DNA of 64,000 bases from Pseudocercospora fijiensis CIRAD86 (Eukaryota; Ascomycota; Dothideomycetes; Mycosphaerellales; Mycosphaerellaceae), in NCBI RefSeq assembly GCF_000340215.1, contig NW_006921535.1, positions 4,574,596-4,638,595 on the forward strand. Direction: 5' to 3'. Of this stretch, positions 12,340 through 24,090 are shown piece by piece. The notes beneath the pieces are model-generated. The model saw only the letters and a program-made list of their open reading frames with translations, was not told where the DNA came from and did no database searches. Made by a program: the position numbers and the translations under genes. How positions within the stretch are numbered: the stretch's first letter is position 1; the number at the start of each line of letters is the position of its first letter.

Positions 12340-15100
12340 TATGTAAACGCTTCGTCTCCTTAAAGCTACTCTAAGCCTATATACGTTTCCGCTTCTCGAT
12401 CTAGTATCGCCTTCTACCTCCGCCCTCCTCCTCTTCGTTATCGCTAATTAGGGTTTCGCTTAGACTAAATTTCGTATTCTCTTCGCGCTTCTAGGTTTCT
12501 TCGATCTTAAGGTTTTCTAATTCTTCGATTAACTCCTTTAGTATAATCTTTAGTAACCTGCCTTAGCGACTCTAGTAGAGGAGATAGTATCGGAATACTA
12601 TAATAGATTCGAAGGTAGTAGGCGAGTATATTCGATTAAAGCGGCCCTAGTAACGAGCGATACTAAAAGACCTCTTATAGCCTATACCTACGCTCGGGAT
12701 AGCGAGGACGTCCCGAGCGACCGACGCTATCGTTAGAAACTTAGGCTCTAACCGCTACTATATAGCGAGAATATCGTCTCCGAATTCGTCTAGAAGACCG
12801 GTAAGATCTAGAGATTATTAGCCCTCTTTCCGAGCCTACGGGTTTATACTTACTCGCGCGCCGATAGAGATCGAACTCTTCTTTATTCCCTTTAGTAGTT
12901 ACTTCCTCTTCTGCCTCTACTTCCTACCTACGAAATAGGTATAATATCGGAGCCCTCTAAACCTTCTTTTTCTTTATAGGAGCTGTATTTAGACTAGTTT
13001 CTTTCCAACGCTAATAGAACATCTTTTCTAGAATAGTCTAGTAATGCTTCGGCTATACCTCGTCCGCCTTCTATTCCGGCCTCTACTAGTATATATCCTT
13101 TTCTACCGGGTTAAGCAAGTACGTAACGCTATAGATATCCCCGAACGACTTAAAGGTAGTACTATAATATTTATATAACTTAGTATAGAAGCTGTCTATA
13201 GCTTTCGTTATAGCTACTTTCTAAGGAATGCTCTTCTTAGCTAGCTTAGCTACGGTTTCCTCGAGCTCGTTAAAGAGCTAGTTACAGTACGTAAAGACAA
13301 GGCAGATCGTCGGTCCTCGGGTTCTTCTAATCGTAGCAGTAACCTTCGCGTAATGCTTACTAATATCGACGAGATACTCTACTTAGCGCTATTCGGCGGC
13401 GGTAAGGCCGAGCTACTTAATACCCTCGGAACTCTAATAGATCTCGAGAGCGGTACGTAAAGTATATCCCCTCGTAACTATATAGAAAGTCGAATCGAAC
13501 CGGGTCTTAACGTCTTAGGTAAAACGGAGTAGGCGCTAAGGAGGCCGCTTTTGCTATCGCTTATTCTATACGATATTCTAGGTATCGGTTTTAGGGCGCT
13601 CGATTAGGTTCTTTTAAATAGCCTCGAATCGGTTATATCTCTATAAGCTCGAGTTCGTATATATTGCTAGACGACGAAGCTAGAGAAAAAGAGTTAGAAC
13701 TATACTAGGTTACCGGCTATAGGTGCCGGCTACGGATAAAAGGTATACCTTATATAAAACGAGAGCGAGGCTCTCTACCTTATCCTATCTTATTACTATA
13801 ACGAGTTTCTCGACTTTCGACTTTACCTTATCCTTATCTAGGATCTTCTATTAGTCGTCGTTTAATAGTGCAATTTTAAGCGTCTTAAAAAGGGCTCGGA
13901 TCGCGATTTAAACTATATAAGCGAGGTAGGGAAACTTCTATAGGGATATAACTAGTAACGACGTCGGCTCCGATTTAATAGGGTTAGGGCTATTACTAGG
14001 CTCCTCTTTATCGTTATCGTCGTGCGTATTATCGTACGTGTCCGGAATCGTAGCGAGCTTAATATTCGGAAGATTAAGCTAGATTATAGACCTTATAATC
14101 TCCTCTACGTACTCGACCCTATCGATATAATTAGTAATTTCAAAGATATATACGAGTGAATTGTATATATAACGCCTTATATAATGTTCGATTATTACTA
14201 GCGTTATCCGTAGTAATCGAGATTAGTTTCGTTATTACGCTAACCCTATCTATTGCCGTATAGACAAGCTTCGCTATATCCTTACTAGTATAGGAACCTA
14301 GAATTTTAGGGAATCCGATTATAAGTTCCTAGAGTTTCTAATCCGAATTAATAAAGTATAGTATAATCGAGAGGAAGGAGGCTTTTATAGTCCGGCTTAA
14401 CTAGCTATCGATAGTAATAGCTACTCGGCGAGTATTACGGAGGATCTCCCGAATATCGTCTAACGTAGCCTCTTTGTTCTTTTCGAATATAATACGCTAG
14501 GTTATCGCGCCGAGAAATAAGGGAGGGTAGTTTATAAGATATAGGTATATCTTCTATATAGACTCCCTTTCGTAGAAGTCTTCCGGAAGACCGTTTATAG
14601 CTAGTATTTCGTTTGCTAGTTGCTTAAAGTCTTCGGGGGAGAAATCGGTAGCCTTTAATCCTAGAGCTTCCTTAAGCGTAGCCTATAATAATTAGCTAGA
14701 TCTCTACGGTTAATTAAAGTAGCCGGAATCTATAGCCGGTAGCTATAGCCGGTAGCTATAGCCGGTAGCTATAGCCGGCAGCTATAGCCGGCATTTTAGA
14801 AGACGTACCTCTTTCTAGAACGCTATATCTATATTAACTCTCCTCTCTCTTTAAGATTCCCGATACCGTTTAGAATAGAGATAGTTCGTAGGCGATAAGT
14901 TCCTATCCCCTAGTTTCGGGTGTTTTAAGATTAAACCGTAGAAGTTGTAGACAATTACTAGTTAACCTTTAACTCGAGAAGTCGTATAACGGTACAATAC
15001 CCCCTCTATAAAGAACTTCTAGAATATATCCGTTCGCTCCTTACTCCCCTATCGTATCGAGTATTTCCGGAGTTTATACTCCTTTAAAGATAAGTATAAA
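12340..15100 (-). pseudogene. hAT transposase (RIP-degraded)
   Basis: Read on the minus strand through RIP stops, the core at about 14660-14095 contains TIDSQLSRTIKASFLS, then ELIIGFPKILGSYTSKDIA, then SITTDNASNN (near 14191-14217). This is the usual hAT order leading to the catalytic DDN region. The C-terminal dimerisation domain follows at about 12745-12590 with FLTIASVARDVLAIPS and YKRSFSIARY, matching the hATC pattern (LA.D.LSIP..S...ER.FS). The frame probably extends upstream to about 15100, where the reading is less certain. A GCCGGC cluster at 13722 separates core and C-terminus. The enzyme would cut at the element ends. Many stops make it non-functional. Confidence 0.82.
14722..14793. 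repeat. 13-bp tandem array with AGCCGGTAGCTAT units
   Basis: About five head-to-tail copies of AGCCGGTAGCTAT occur, the last ones with GCCGGC in place of GCCGGT. It is the longest of the GCCGGC-type clusters dispersed through hAT-1 and has a counterpart in hAT-2 at about 44405-44460. Confidence 0.88.
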
Positions 15101-15599
15101 GGGAACTATATCTTATAGACCTATTAATTAAACTGCTCTATATACTCGGGTTTCTAAAGATACGCCTAGCTAGCCTTTTCGAAGATTTCCGGGTTAATAC
15201 TCGATGTTCTTATATCTCCGAACAACCTTCTACTTAGACTCCGTAAAGGTAAGGACTAGGTAGTAGTACCCTATAATGAATTCCTACTACTAGGATTCGG
15301 AGAGGATAAATCTAGCCCTAATCGTCGTCTAGGACTCGATAGGCTCGAAGGTAAGTATACGACCTCTCCTCGACGTTATCGCAATCTCGCTCGTATACTA
15401 GACTATTTCGACTATCGTCTTGTTATTACCCTTCCTACTATAGCGCCTAGTATATATACAATATTAGTCGGTATGTTTTAAGGTTTCGTACAGTAAGGTA
15501 AGGACTTAGGAGTAGTAGATATATACTAGTAGCTATAGGGAAATACCCTTTCTTTTATAGTATCGTATCGTTAGGAATAGCTAGGTAGTAAATAGCTAG

Positions 15600-15715
15600 C
15601 TACCTTTTTTTTCGTTTCCTAGCTACCTAACTACTAGATTTTTTTTCCTAGCTACCCTAGCTAGCCTAACTACTAGAATTTCTTTCCTAGCTACCCTAAC
15701 TACCTAAATTTTGCC
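15600..15715. repeat. imperfect tandem repeat with CCTAGCTACC units
   Basis: Three or more copies of a unit of about 35-40 bp, each TTTCCTAGCTACC...TAACTAC...AATTT, lie in a row. No coding content is seen here. It is low-complexity filler inside hAT-1. Confidence 0.6.
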
Positions 15716-17224
15716 TTCTATACGGCGGCTCTCTCCTACTAACGGAACCGAGCTACTATACCTAACGAATCTAAGCTCGTTTTTAGTCTTAATCTATCCT
15801 CTTTCGGTATAAGACACTCGATAAGCAAATACTTAGGCCGAGTCTAACTACGAAACCTAAGACTAACTAATAGCTCTATTAACTAATCCTAATCCTCGAA
15901 CTCCTTCCGCTTCTTAGTAAAGACCTTAAAGAGCGCTCGAGCTTCGTCGGGTACCTACGGAGTAGTCGAGATAAAGCCGTATCGCTAAAATAGGTAATCC
16001 TTCGGAGGCTTATATAGAGATTTAGAGAATTCTAACGCTAACCTATCCTACTAGGCGCTTAGATTCCGGATATAAGCCCTCTCTGCCTTAGTAAAGATTT
16101 TATATAGTAGTAGTACTCTACCCTCGAGAAACGCTTTCTATTTAACTGCTAGTATTTGCCGGCTACGAACGCCGGCTATATATACCGAGTATAGAATAAT
16201 TACCTATACCCCTTCCTCCTTTAGTAATACTTCTACCGTCCCTAGATACCTAGCCGCGATCGCATTAATCGTAAGCTACTTTGCCTTTATAGACGTAAAG
16301 GCTTCGCTTTAATACTAATAAAGAAACTTCTACTCTATATCGAGGATATAAAGACGACTAGTCTCGATTCTAATCCTTACTAGCTTTTCGTAGTAGCTTT
16401 AACTATAATTTTCTAGATTAATAGGACTTATACCTTAGCCCTTTACTAGTATCTCGTCTCTTTAACTATACTCGATCTACTCCTAGCGCTTATCGTCTAT
16501 AGCGTTAGGCCCTAAGACTATACCTATTACTAGATCGACGTAGGGTATCTCCTCGCTTTTTTTTAGTTCCTTTATTCTTAGTATTAAGCTCTATCGCGGT
16601 ATCCTAAACTCTAGTATTGTTATTCTCGGCTATCTAAATATCTCCGTTACTATCGGTCGTATCGATAGAGATAGCGGCTATAGGTCTAAATGCTATTAGT
16701 TAACGTTTTAAAGAAAAGTATACCGGCTATAGCTGCCGGCTATAGCCGCTAGCTAGATTGACTTACGCTACTAGAACTTTACGCTCGAAAACTAGCCGCA
16801 ATTCTTTCCTCCTCTTAGCCTTCTCTTAGCTTATCTTCTTATTCTAACCTTTACTTTTTTCTATAGGCGCTAGCTATCGATAGAATGCCTTATTCCGCGC
16901 CTTTCTTCTCTTATCCTTAGCTCTTTTATCCTTATCTATCTTCTCCTTTCTCTCGCGGTCTCGTATAGAATTCTTCTTCGTAGAGTCCTCCTCTTTAGTC
17001 TTACGCTTTTTAGTTAGACGCTTAGGCAAAATAAACTCGCGGTCTTTAGTTCTATCTTCTATTTAGCGCGCGGCGCGCTTCTCTCTTACTATTATAAGGA
17101 AAAGGGGCGGGGGCGTAGCGTATAGTAGTTATTGTCGGTATAGGTATAGAGGAAGAATTTAAAAGGTATAAGAATATCGCGAAGCCCTAATTGTTACCGC
17201 CTACGTAACGTTATATAGGTAAGC

Positions 17225-17545
17225 TTTCGTAACTATAGCAACTACGCCCCGGTAACGGCAACTACAGCCTAGCAACGGCAACTACGCTCTAGCAACGGCA
17301 ACTACGCCCTAGTAACGGCAAAAGAGCGTAGTAAATATAACCTAGTAACTATTATAGCCGGCAATCGTAGCCGGCAGTCGAATAAGAGTGTCCTTATAGT
17401 AAAACTACGCCCTAGTAACGGCAACTACGCCCTAGCAACGGCAACTACGCCCTAGCAACGGCAAAAGCGCGTAGTAAATGTAACATAGTTACTATTATAG
17501 CCGGCAATCGTAGCCGGCAGTCGAATAAGAGTGTCCTTATAAAAA
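17225..17545. repeat. subterminal repeat block of hAT-1: two ~150-bp units with 20-bp subrepeats
   Basis: A 20-bp unit, ACTACGCCCTAGCAACGGCA, is repeated about four times (17231-17310) and again about three times (17404-17463). Each array is followed by the same tail: GTAGTAAAT, a GCCGGC pair (CCGGCAATCGTAGCCGGC), then GAATAAGAGTGTCCTTATA. The block sits about 140 bp inside the right terminus and is mirrored in hAT-2 at about 43640-43925. Subterminal repeat arrays are common transposase-binding regions in hAT elements; that role is inferred here. Confidence 0.8.
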
Positions 17546-17683
17546 AACTAATATAGTCTCTAGTTTAAACTAGGAATCTATATAGTTCGAAAAAACTAAA
17601 CCGGAACTAGGGAGCTAGTTCGCCGCTAAGAAACCAAACTATATGCGTTTAGTAGTTCGGAAACCGAACTACTACGGGGTCTA

Positions 17684-17691
17684 GTTAGCCT
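17684..17691. repeat. right target-site duplication of hAT-1 (GTTAGCCT)
   Basis: Exact repeat of the 8 bases at 8004-8011, directly after the terminal GGGGTCTA. Confidence 0.93.
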
Positions 17692-17932
17692 CTTTGCTAA
17701 AAGTCGTATATTCGTATAAGAGGGAGGCTACTACGGAAGTGCTTAAGGCCGCTATAGATAAGAGATTAGTAGTAGAATGCCTTTTATACTTAGATTTGTA
17801 GTATCTAGTGGCTCTACTTGGCCCTAGTGTTGCATTCTGTGATAATAAAAACAATACTAGAATAATACTAAAACTACTCGAGAAACTCTATCCAATTCGT
17901 CGTACTAATACTAATAGAACTAAAGCCAATTA
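17692..17932 (+). pseudogene. unidentified frame (repeat Y), part 2
   Basis: This continues the frame that stops at 8011. The junction codon is T (8011) plus CT (17692-17693). The peptide runs SLLKVVYSYKREATTEVLK and later YLVALLGPSVAFCDN, with one TAG, and ends at a TAA near 17930. Continuity across the insertion supports both the hAT boundary and the view that Y was coding before hAT-1 arrived. The family is not recognised. Confidence 0.5.
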
Positions 17933-20900
17933 AATATTAGAGAAGAAGTAAAACTATTAGTATACCTATCGAAGCCTATAGTAGGCTAGCCTTAGCCCGT
18001 ACCTACTCTATATTCTTACTATAATACTACTCGCGAGCTACCTTAGGGCTAATAGTACGTAAGTAACGGCGTACTTCTACCTTAACCTCTTCGTCGATAA
18101 CGATATTAGCTAGGGGTAAGGATAGGTAGGGAGTGCGGCTCTTAGATAGGCTATTACAACTAGCGTAGTAGACCGAGCGGCCGTTAGCGCATATCGTGCC
18201 CTATGCCTGCCCGCTATTCGTATCGCGCTCCTTATTAAGGCCCTTAAGGAGCTCCTTAAGGATATTGCTAGATCTAAGGTAGAACTTCTCGATAATATTA
18301 CGGAATTTATATATATATACGCGCTACTTCTTTTCCTAGGCATTTGGATCCTTCTCGGCTAATTTACGTAGTATTTCTAATATATTAAAAGTATAATTAA
18401 AGATAACCTCGTTAAATTAGAAGCTCCTACCTATTCGCTCCTAGATAGCCTATCTAGTCGACTACTATAGTAGCTAGTCGTAGGTCCGCTTCGCTTACCC
18501 GGCGTAGTACCGATTATATATTTGCTATCGCGTACCTATACTGTCTTTGCTATATATAGTCTTAACCTATCTCGGATCTATACTACTATCGTATATCTCC
18601 TTTAAGTAGCGATTATAGTTATATAGACCTATTAGTAGTAAGCGGCCTTTAAGTTAAGGAGGCATTAATAGTATACGTTAGGAGAGTACTATATCCGATA
18701 TTAGTAGCGATATAATAGACGTATTAGACCCGCCGGAGAATAGTATAGATCGCTATAGAGTTCTAGTCTAATCCTACGGAGTTCGTATACCGCCGCTACT
18801 ACCGCCGTACTGCCGTACTACTACTACCGCTACTACCTAGTAGTACGATACGATTCTTTTCCTTCTATATACGCGCCCTAGCTAGGGTATTATCCGCTCT
18901 ATCCTTAGATATAGCCTTTTCTATAGCTTCTTACTAGAAGATATTATCTTATAGCCGCCGCGTAGGGTCTCGACTATAGTACGCTACGTTACGTATATTT
19001 TACGCCTACTACTCTAGTAGAATCCGCTTAGTTACTAGGATTAGCGCCTAAAAAGACTAGCCGCTATAGAGTACTACCTACCCGCTATAGAGTATTATTA
19101 GTTATATCTATATTCCCGCCTAGAGTAGTATAGCTAGGAGTAGTAAGACGGTCTAGTATAGTACCGCTAATAGCAATACTACTACTAGGGCTTGTTTGCT
19201 GGATATTTATACTATTATCTAAAGGCGAGATTAACACGCTTCTTATTACCTATATTATACTTTCTTATATATTATCGAAGACTTTAGGGCTAGGAGCGGA
19301 TTTACTAGAAGTATAGCGAGCCCCTCTTATAATAGCCTCGTAGCGGAGATAATAGATTCCGCTGCGGCCTAGACCTTAGCTAGATCGAGGTAGTAGTGCT
19401 AGTCCTAGTATTAGTACTAGGCCTAAGCGTAGGTTAAAGGACTAAAGAACTACTATACGATCGCGTATAGTATAATCGACGCGGCGGCCTCCGTTATAAT
19501 AGTTATTTTATATATCGAAAGGGATAAGCTAGTTGTCTCGTTCGTATATAGCGCCGTAGAGATCGATATAGCCTACTTCGAAATTCTCGTTTACGCGCGT
19601 ATATAGGTCCTCGTCCGTCTTATCTACCTAGCGTATACTTGCCTCTATATTGTTAATCGCTATCTATAGTAGAGCGATCTAATTCGGCTCTATTAGTAGC
19701 CTATTTAATAGAGGAGGTATACGAGCAGATAGCGCCGTAGTATAACGTATATACTCCGTATAGCCTCCTAGATTCGAGAATTTAGATAAAGTATCGCTAT
19801 CTAGAGTAGACCCTTAAAATTAAAGATAGCGGCTACCGCCGCGGCTATAAATTAGAAAATAAGGAGTATTGCTACCGCGATAGGTTAATATACCGTATAT
19901 AAGAGGAGTAGGAGGGTTAATATAGAGAGGGACGCCGCTAAGGCTTAGGGTACTACTACTCCTTAGAGTACCGCTACCGCTTAGAGTACCGCTATATTAG
20001 GATATCGTTAGGAGTAAGGATATATAAGACGAATATTAGGTTATATAGTAATATAATAGCCTCTATTCTTATATAAGAATAATCCTAGAGATTCGTAGGA
20101 AGAGAGAGCGTAGGTACTATTTTATCTCTATTAATAGGAATAAGCGACGTAGCCTTTTTAGGTATATACGACGTAGCTCTTATCGATTTAGTAACGTAGC
20201 CTACTAGCGGTCCGCTATCGGAGTCTAGTTAGTCGGTAAAAGCTCGGCTCGTTATAACCCCTATCTTAGTAGACTAACGCTATTAGTCTACTACTAGGAT
20301 TCTTATAAGCGCCTCCTCTCTAGGCTAATATCCTTAGTAGCTAGAACGGCTTATTAACCTATACCTCTATAGCGATATTATACGATATCGACTCGTAAGT
20401 AGGAACTATTCGCTTCTAGGGCCGTAGGCGGTACGCCTATAGTACTTAGGGTCTAGATACCTAAGGCCGGGCTTTTAGGTTGTCCTACTATATTAAGTAA
20501 GTAGGCTATCGAGCTGAGCTTCTTATATACGTAATACGGGCCTCTTTTCTAATATTACCCCTTTCGATCTTTATACTAGGGTCGATAGTTAGGACTCCTC
20601 TACTTTCTACCTATTTCTCTTATCTACTATCGCGCGGATAGTATATATACGACTTGTAATCTCGTCGCGAATCGTATTATTTGTTTTAGCGTAGAGTTGC
20701 TAGGATAGCAATTAACCCTACCGTCGGTCTACTAGTAGTAACGCGTAGGCTCTAAAATAGAGCGATATATCTACGCTTCCCCTTTGCCTTCGTATATATA
20801 ATTCTTTCGTATACTATAATACTGCCGTCGGTATACCTACTAATATCTTATAGTTAGGCCTAGCCTAGTAAGGCCGTATTAACTGTATTCGCTAACTATA

Positions 20901-21066
20901 TCTAGAGTACCGCTATACTATCGAATAGCTTACCGACGGTATAGATAATAATAATAAGCGCTATCTATTAGTCCGTAGCTCTCGTCGAGCTAAGGAGGCG
21001 GCCTATACGCTATTCCTAGCCGCGCGTATACTAAACCGCTCTATTAAGGCCTTAGAGGTAGAACTC
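17933..21066. other. unidentified RIP-mutated sequence, 3.1 kb
   Basis: TpA-rich sequence with several CCGCTACTACCGCC-like low-complexity stretches (18780-18850, 19960-20010). On the minus strand at about 18360-18000 a frame opens with charged, helix-like residues (KFRNIIEKFYLRSSNILKEL), but no family is recognised. On the plus strand at about 20870-21060 a frame reads RRAKEAAYTLFLAARILNRS and runs into the LTR-like repeat. I see no LTR, inverted repeat or catalytic motif I can name. Confidence 0.4.
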
Positions 21067-21253
21067 TATAAAGGGTTACGCCCTAGGTAGAAAGCGCTAG
21101 CCTTAGGCATTCGGCCTACGCGACTCTAAGCTACTACTTAGCGCTTAGCGTACTATATAAAACTATTCGGATTTATATAGATAGACTTAGCTCTTTATCG
21201 AACCTATTAAGTCTTATATCTAGTATCTACGTACGCGTTGCTTACCCGTAATA
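21067..21253 (+). repeat. left LTR-like repeat of Gypsy-3
   Basis: Starts TATAAAGGG and is nearly identical to 36210-36395 (shared CCCTAGGTAGAAAGCGCTAG, GGCATTCGG and CGAACCTATTAAGTC). The differences are C/T, G/A and a few others. It is directly followed by ...ATATTAGGTTCGATC, where a primer-binding site would lie. Confidence 0.6.
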
Positions 21254-21294
21254 TTAGGTTCGATCTTTAATATAGGAAACGCTAAGGTTTATTA

Positions 21295-22190
21295 GGAACC
21301 CGAGTAAGATAGCTAGAGGAACGCTGCCCCTATAGCGCTAGAGATAACTAGGGACGAGATTTATCGTACCTTCGAGAGTCTCTATACTAGACAGCAAACG
21401 ATAGAAGCCTAGCTATAAGCTACTCGCTCCGCGCTCTAGTACGCGGAAGCGTCTCGCTAGCCCGGGCCTCCTAAAGCTAGTTTAGTACGAGACTAGTCTA
21501 CGAACGAGATCCTAAAAGGACTACTAGAAACTCTCTTAGCTACTAGCTAAAACGTAACGGCGTTACGCGAACAGAAGCTACTATTATAGAATAGGAAAGC
21601 TAAGTCGTTCCGGGACTACCTACTACGACTAAGGAGTTCGTACTAAGTTCGTTCTAGGCTAAAACCGAAGCTCTCCGAAGATTACTACTAGGATACTATA
21701 TACGATACCCTACCGGTAAAGGAACGCGCTAGGATACGCTACTTCTAGGAAAGAGGAAGCCTTACGAAAGGAAAGAACCCCGAAGCTTTCTTCTAGTAAC
21801 TTAAGGACGTCTCCGCGGATAGTAACGAAGCTATAAAGGCGCTAGAGCAACTCTAAGCCCTAAGGCACTCTTAGGGATAACCTTAGTACGACTACTAGCT
21901 AGAATTCGACAGCCTCCTACTAAGTATAGGTAGAGACTATTAGACCGACGATACGAAAATCGGGTATTTAAAGAATACCTTCTCGAACGCGGCTAAGACC
22001 TGTACTACCGCCGTACTAAAGATTAAGGATTACTACCTCTATATAGAGAAAGTCGAGCGGATTATAACGAACCTCGAGTCGACGGACTAGTTTAAATAGG
22101 CTACGAAACGCTAGCAAGAAAGGAAGAAAGAAGCCGCGAGCCCTACGGTCGTTATCTATAAGAACCTAAGTAAGTAAAGTCTCCTATCCT
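21295..22190 (+). pseudogene. Gag-like protein of Gypsy-3
   Basis: A frame with TAG stops reads PIALEITRDEIYRTFESLY, a helical stretch, then YFQERGSLTKGKNPEAFFQQ, then YDYQLEFDSLLLSIG, then TKIGYLKNTFSNAAKTC. The spacing of aromatic and Leu residues (F...L...Y/F..., then K...F..L) resembles the capsid-like retrotransposon gag domain of fungal Gypsy elements. The C-terminus is Lys/Glu-rich. I see no zinc knuckle before the Gypsy-2 insertion at 22319. A Gag without linked pol would form particles using proteins of another element; that is inference. Confidence 0.6.
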
Positions 22191-22313
22191 GCCTTAGTAA
22201 GCCTATATAACAATTATATAATATTATTACGTATACTACGGTGCTGCCGCGCTAGCGTAAAGCCTACTTAGCGTATATACGGAAAAGCTCGGTCGCTTAT
22301 ACAGATATACTCG

Positions 22314-22318
22314 GTAGC
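22314..22318. repeat. left target-site duplication of Gypsy-2 (GTAGC)
   Basis: GTAGC lies directly before the LTR start and again at 30773-30777 directly after the 3' LTR. Five bases is the usual Gypsy duplication. Confidence 0.9.
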
Positions 22319-22537
22319 TATAAGGGAATACCCTTCTATACCGCCGAGACCCTTGCTAGGTACCTATAAGGCACCCTAGAGGTGCCTCGCCGGTAACCCC
22401 GAGTTACCTAACTCTTAGTACTATAGGATAAGGCGCCTATTCCTACCTCGAGAATCGCTCGTTCCTTAGGCGATATCGTTAAATGCTAAGACTACTATTT
22501 ACTCGTATTAATACTCCCTATATACTACTTCCTTATA
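22319..22537 (+). repeat. 5' LTR of Gypsy-2
   Basis: 219 bp, matching 30554-30772. It contains the palindromic module near 22358-22389 (GGTACC..., GGCACCC, GGTGCCTCG) followed by CGGTAACCCCGAGTTACC, a short inverted pair. Confidence 0.93.
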
Positions 22538-22712
22538 GAATATCGCCTCCGAATCCTCCTTAGGAGTACAGCCGTACTAAGTACGACCTCTAAGTAGTAG
22601 TACCTACGTCGTCGGCACCTACTAGGCCCTTTCGAAGTGCCTCTAAGCTACCCGAAAGCACCTCTAACTAGCGTACCTACTCCTAACGTAGTACTACCTA
22701 CTTATTAGTGCT

Positions 22713-24090
22713 ATGCCTCCTAAAGGAAGCGGTAGGGCCGCCGGCGGAACTGGTATATCGTTATCTAAGGGAAAAGGTTCTAATATTAACCCTCTAGTAG
22801 AAGAATAAACATTCCCTACTAGACCTAGAGACTAACTTTAGGACGATAACGAAGAAGATAACGATACTACTCCGGACGACACTACAAGTACCTTAAAGGG
22901 ACCTCGTAGCTCCTATACAAGTAGCCGTACGGAATCCGGTCCTAAAGAAGAGGATTAGGACCTAAACCCTTAGGCTAATACCTAGTAGACGGTAAAGAAC
23001 AATATTAATCGAGTTTCTCGACTTATTAATACCCTCGATGCCTTACTACTAGAGGAATTAGAAGGCTAAGCCTTCGACGCTTACGTTTAGAAGCGTAAAA
23101 CCCTTGTAGATCTCCTTGCCTCCTTTAAGAGCAAGATTGCTATTAAAAGGAAGAGGGCAGAGACCGTCGACGAGACCGCAAGTCCCGCCGGCGCCTCGTA
23201 GGTACCTCTAGGGCCTCTAAGAGACCCCTTAATTGAGCTCTTTAAGAAAGATCCTCCTAAGCTTCTTACTATAAACAACTAAGCTTTTCTTAAGTAGGCC
23301 TAAGCATACGAGGCCCGCTTCTTCTATATAAATTATACCGATCGAGACGGTACTAGACGCACTCTATAGGCGACTAGCAAGGTTAAACTAGTAGAGATTA
23401 CTGCTACCGTTAAACGGCGTATCTAATCGTATATAGATAACTATACTAAGTTTAGATAGTCCGAGTATAAAGAACTTATTAAAGACACTATTAGGCCTCC
23501 GGCTATATAGCGAGCCGAGAATGCTATGTCCTACTAGGGTGCTATATACTACGCTAATTAACTAGTAATAAAGTTCTACGCCTATATAAAGAAGGTCGAA
23601 AGCTAAATCGAGTATAGTTTTCCTAAAGATAGATCGTATAAAACTATACGCATCGACTTCTATTATACTAAGCTTCTAAAGGACATCTAAGCAGAGATTA
23701 TCCGTATTAATAAGCTAATTTCGTTTTAGACCGTTAATAATCTCTTTAACGAGGCATACCGCATCGAAGACTTAGAGTCTATAAAGAAGAAAGATGCCGC
23801 TAAGAATACTCGCAATTCCGGCGGGTCTTCTAAGCAAGCATCTAGTTCTAGAACCGACACCCCTCCTAGTACCTTATAGGCACCTCTAAGGGGCCCTAGG
23901 GGTAGAGGTAGCGGTCGGGGTTAGTTTAGAAACCGTAGCCGAGGCTAAGCCTAGGGCGGATTAGCAAACCTAACCTCTAATTCCTCCGCCGGAGATAGCT
24001 AAGCCTCTACTAGTTCGGAAAACACGAAGCCCTAGTCGCTTCCCTTTCCTTACTACGACTAGGGCCTAATACTAGAGGAAGAGAACGACG
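22713..24090 (+). pseudogene. Gag of Gypsy-2 (RIP-degraded)
   Basis: It starts at an ATG with the peptide MPPKGSGRAAGGTGIS. The acidic, low-complexity N-terminus is followed by a helical capsid-like middle (AFDAYVQKRKTLVDLL, then ARFFYINYTDRDGTRRTLQ, then FYAYIKKVESQIEYSF) and an Arg/Gly-rich tail (GPRGRGSGRGQFRNRSRG) near 23890-23950. No CCHC knuckle is visible, and the RGG-like tail may serve for nucleic-acid binding instead. Two of the palindromic modules lie inside the frame (near 23190 and 23870). Stops are TAG or TAA. The phase differs from that of pol. Confidence 0.75.

Larger units (their letters stand above)
8012..17683 (-). mobile_element. hAT transposon hAT-1, 9.67 kb, with complete termini
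   Basis: The element starts TAGACCCCGCAGTAGTTCGG and ends with the inverse of TAGACCCCGTAGTAGTTCGG, flanked by identical 8-bp duplications. On the minus strand it carries a hAT transposase with RIP stops. The same end sequences occur in hAT-2 (43505) and in the 393-bp MITE (45724-46116), so a family is present. It is large for a hAT, and most of the extra length is non-transposase sequence punctuated by GCCGGC-type repeat clusters (near 8194, 8987, 9607, 10445, 11288, 12312, 13722, 14722, 16157, 16723, 17352 and 17495). At least two extra coding-like segments lie on the plus strand. It may have captured sequence or have absorbed other insertions; I could not separate these. Confidence 0.88.

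Noticed and set aside
14722..14793. CRISPR-like array
   Set aside because: Units are 13 bp in direct tandem without unique spacers, in a eukaryotic transposon.
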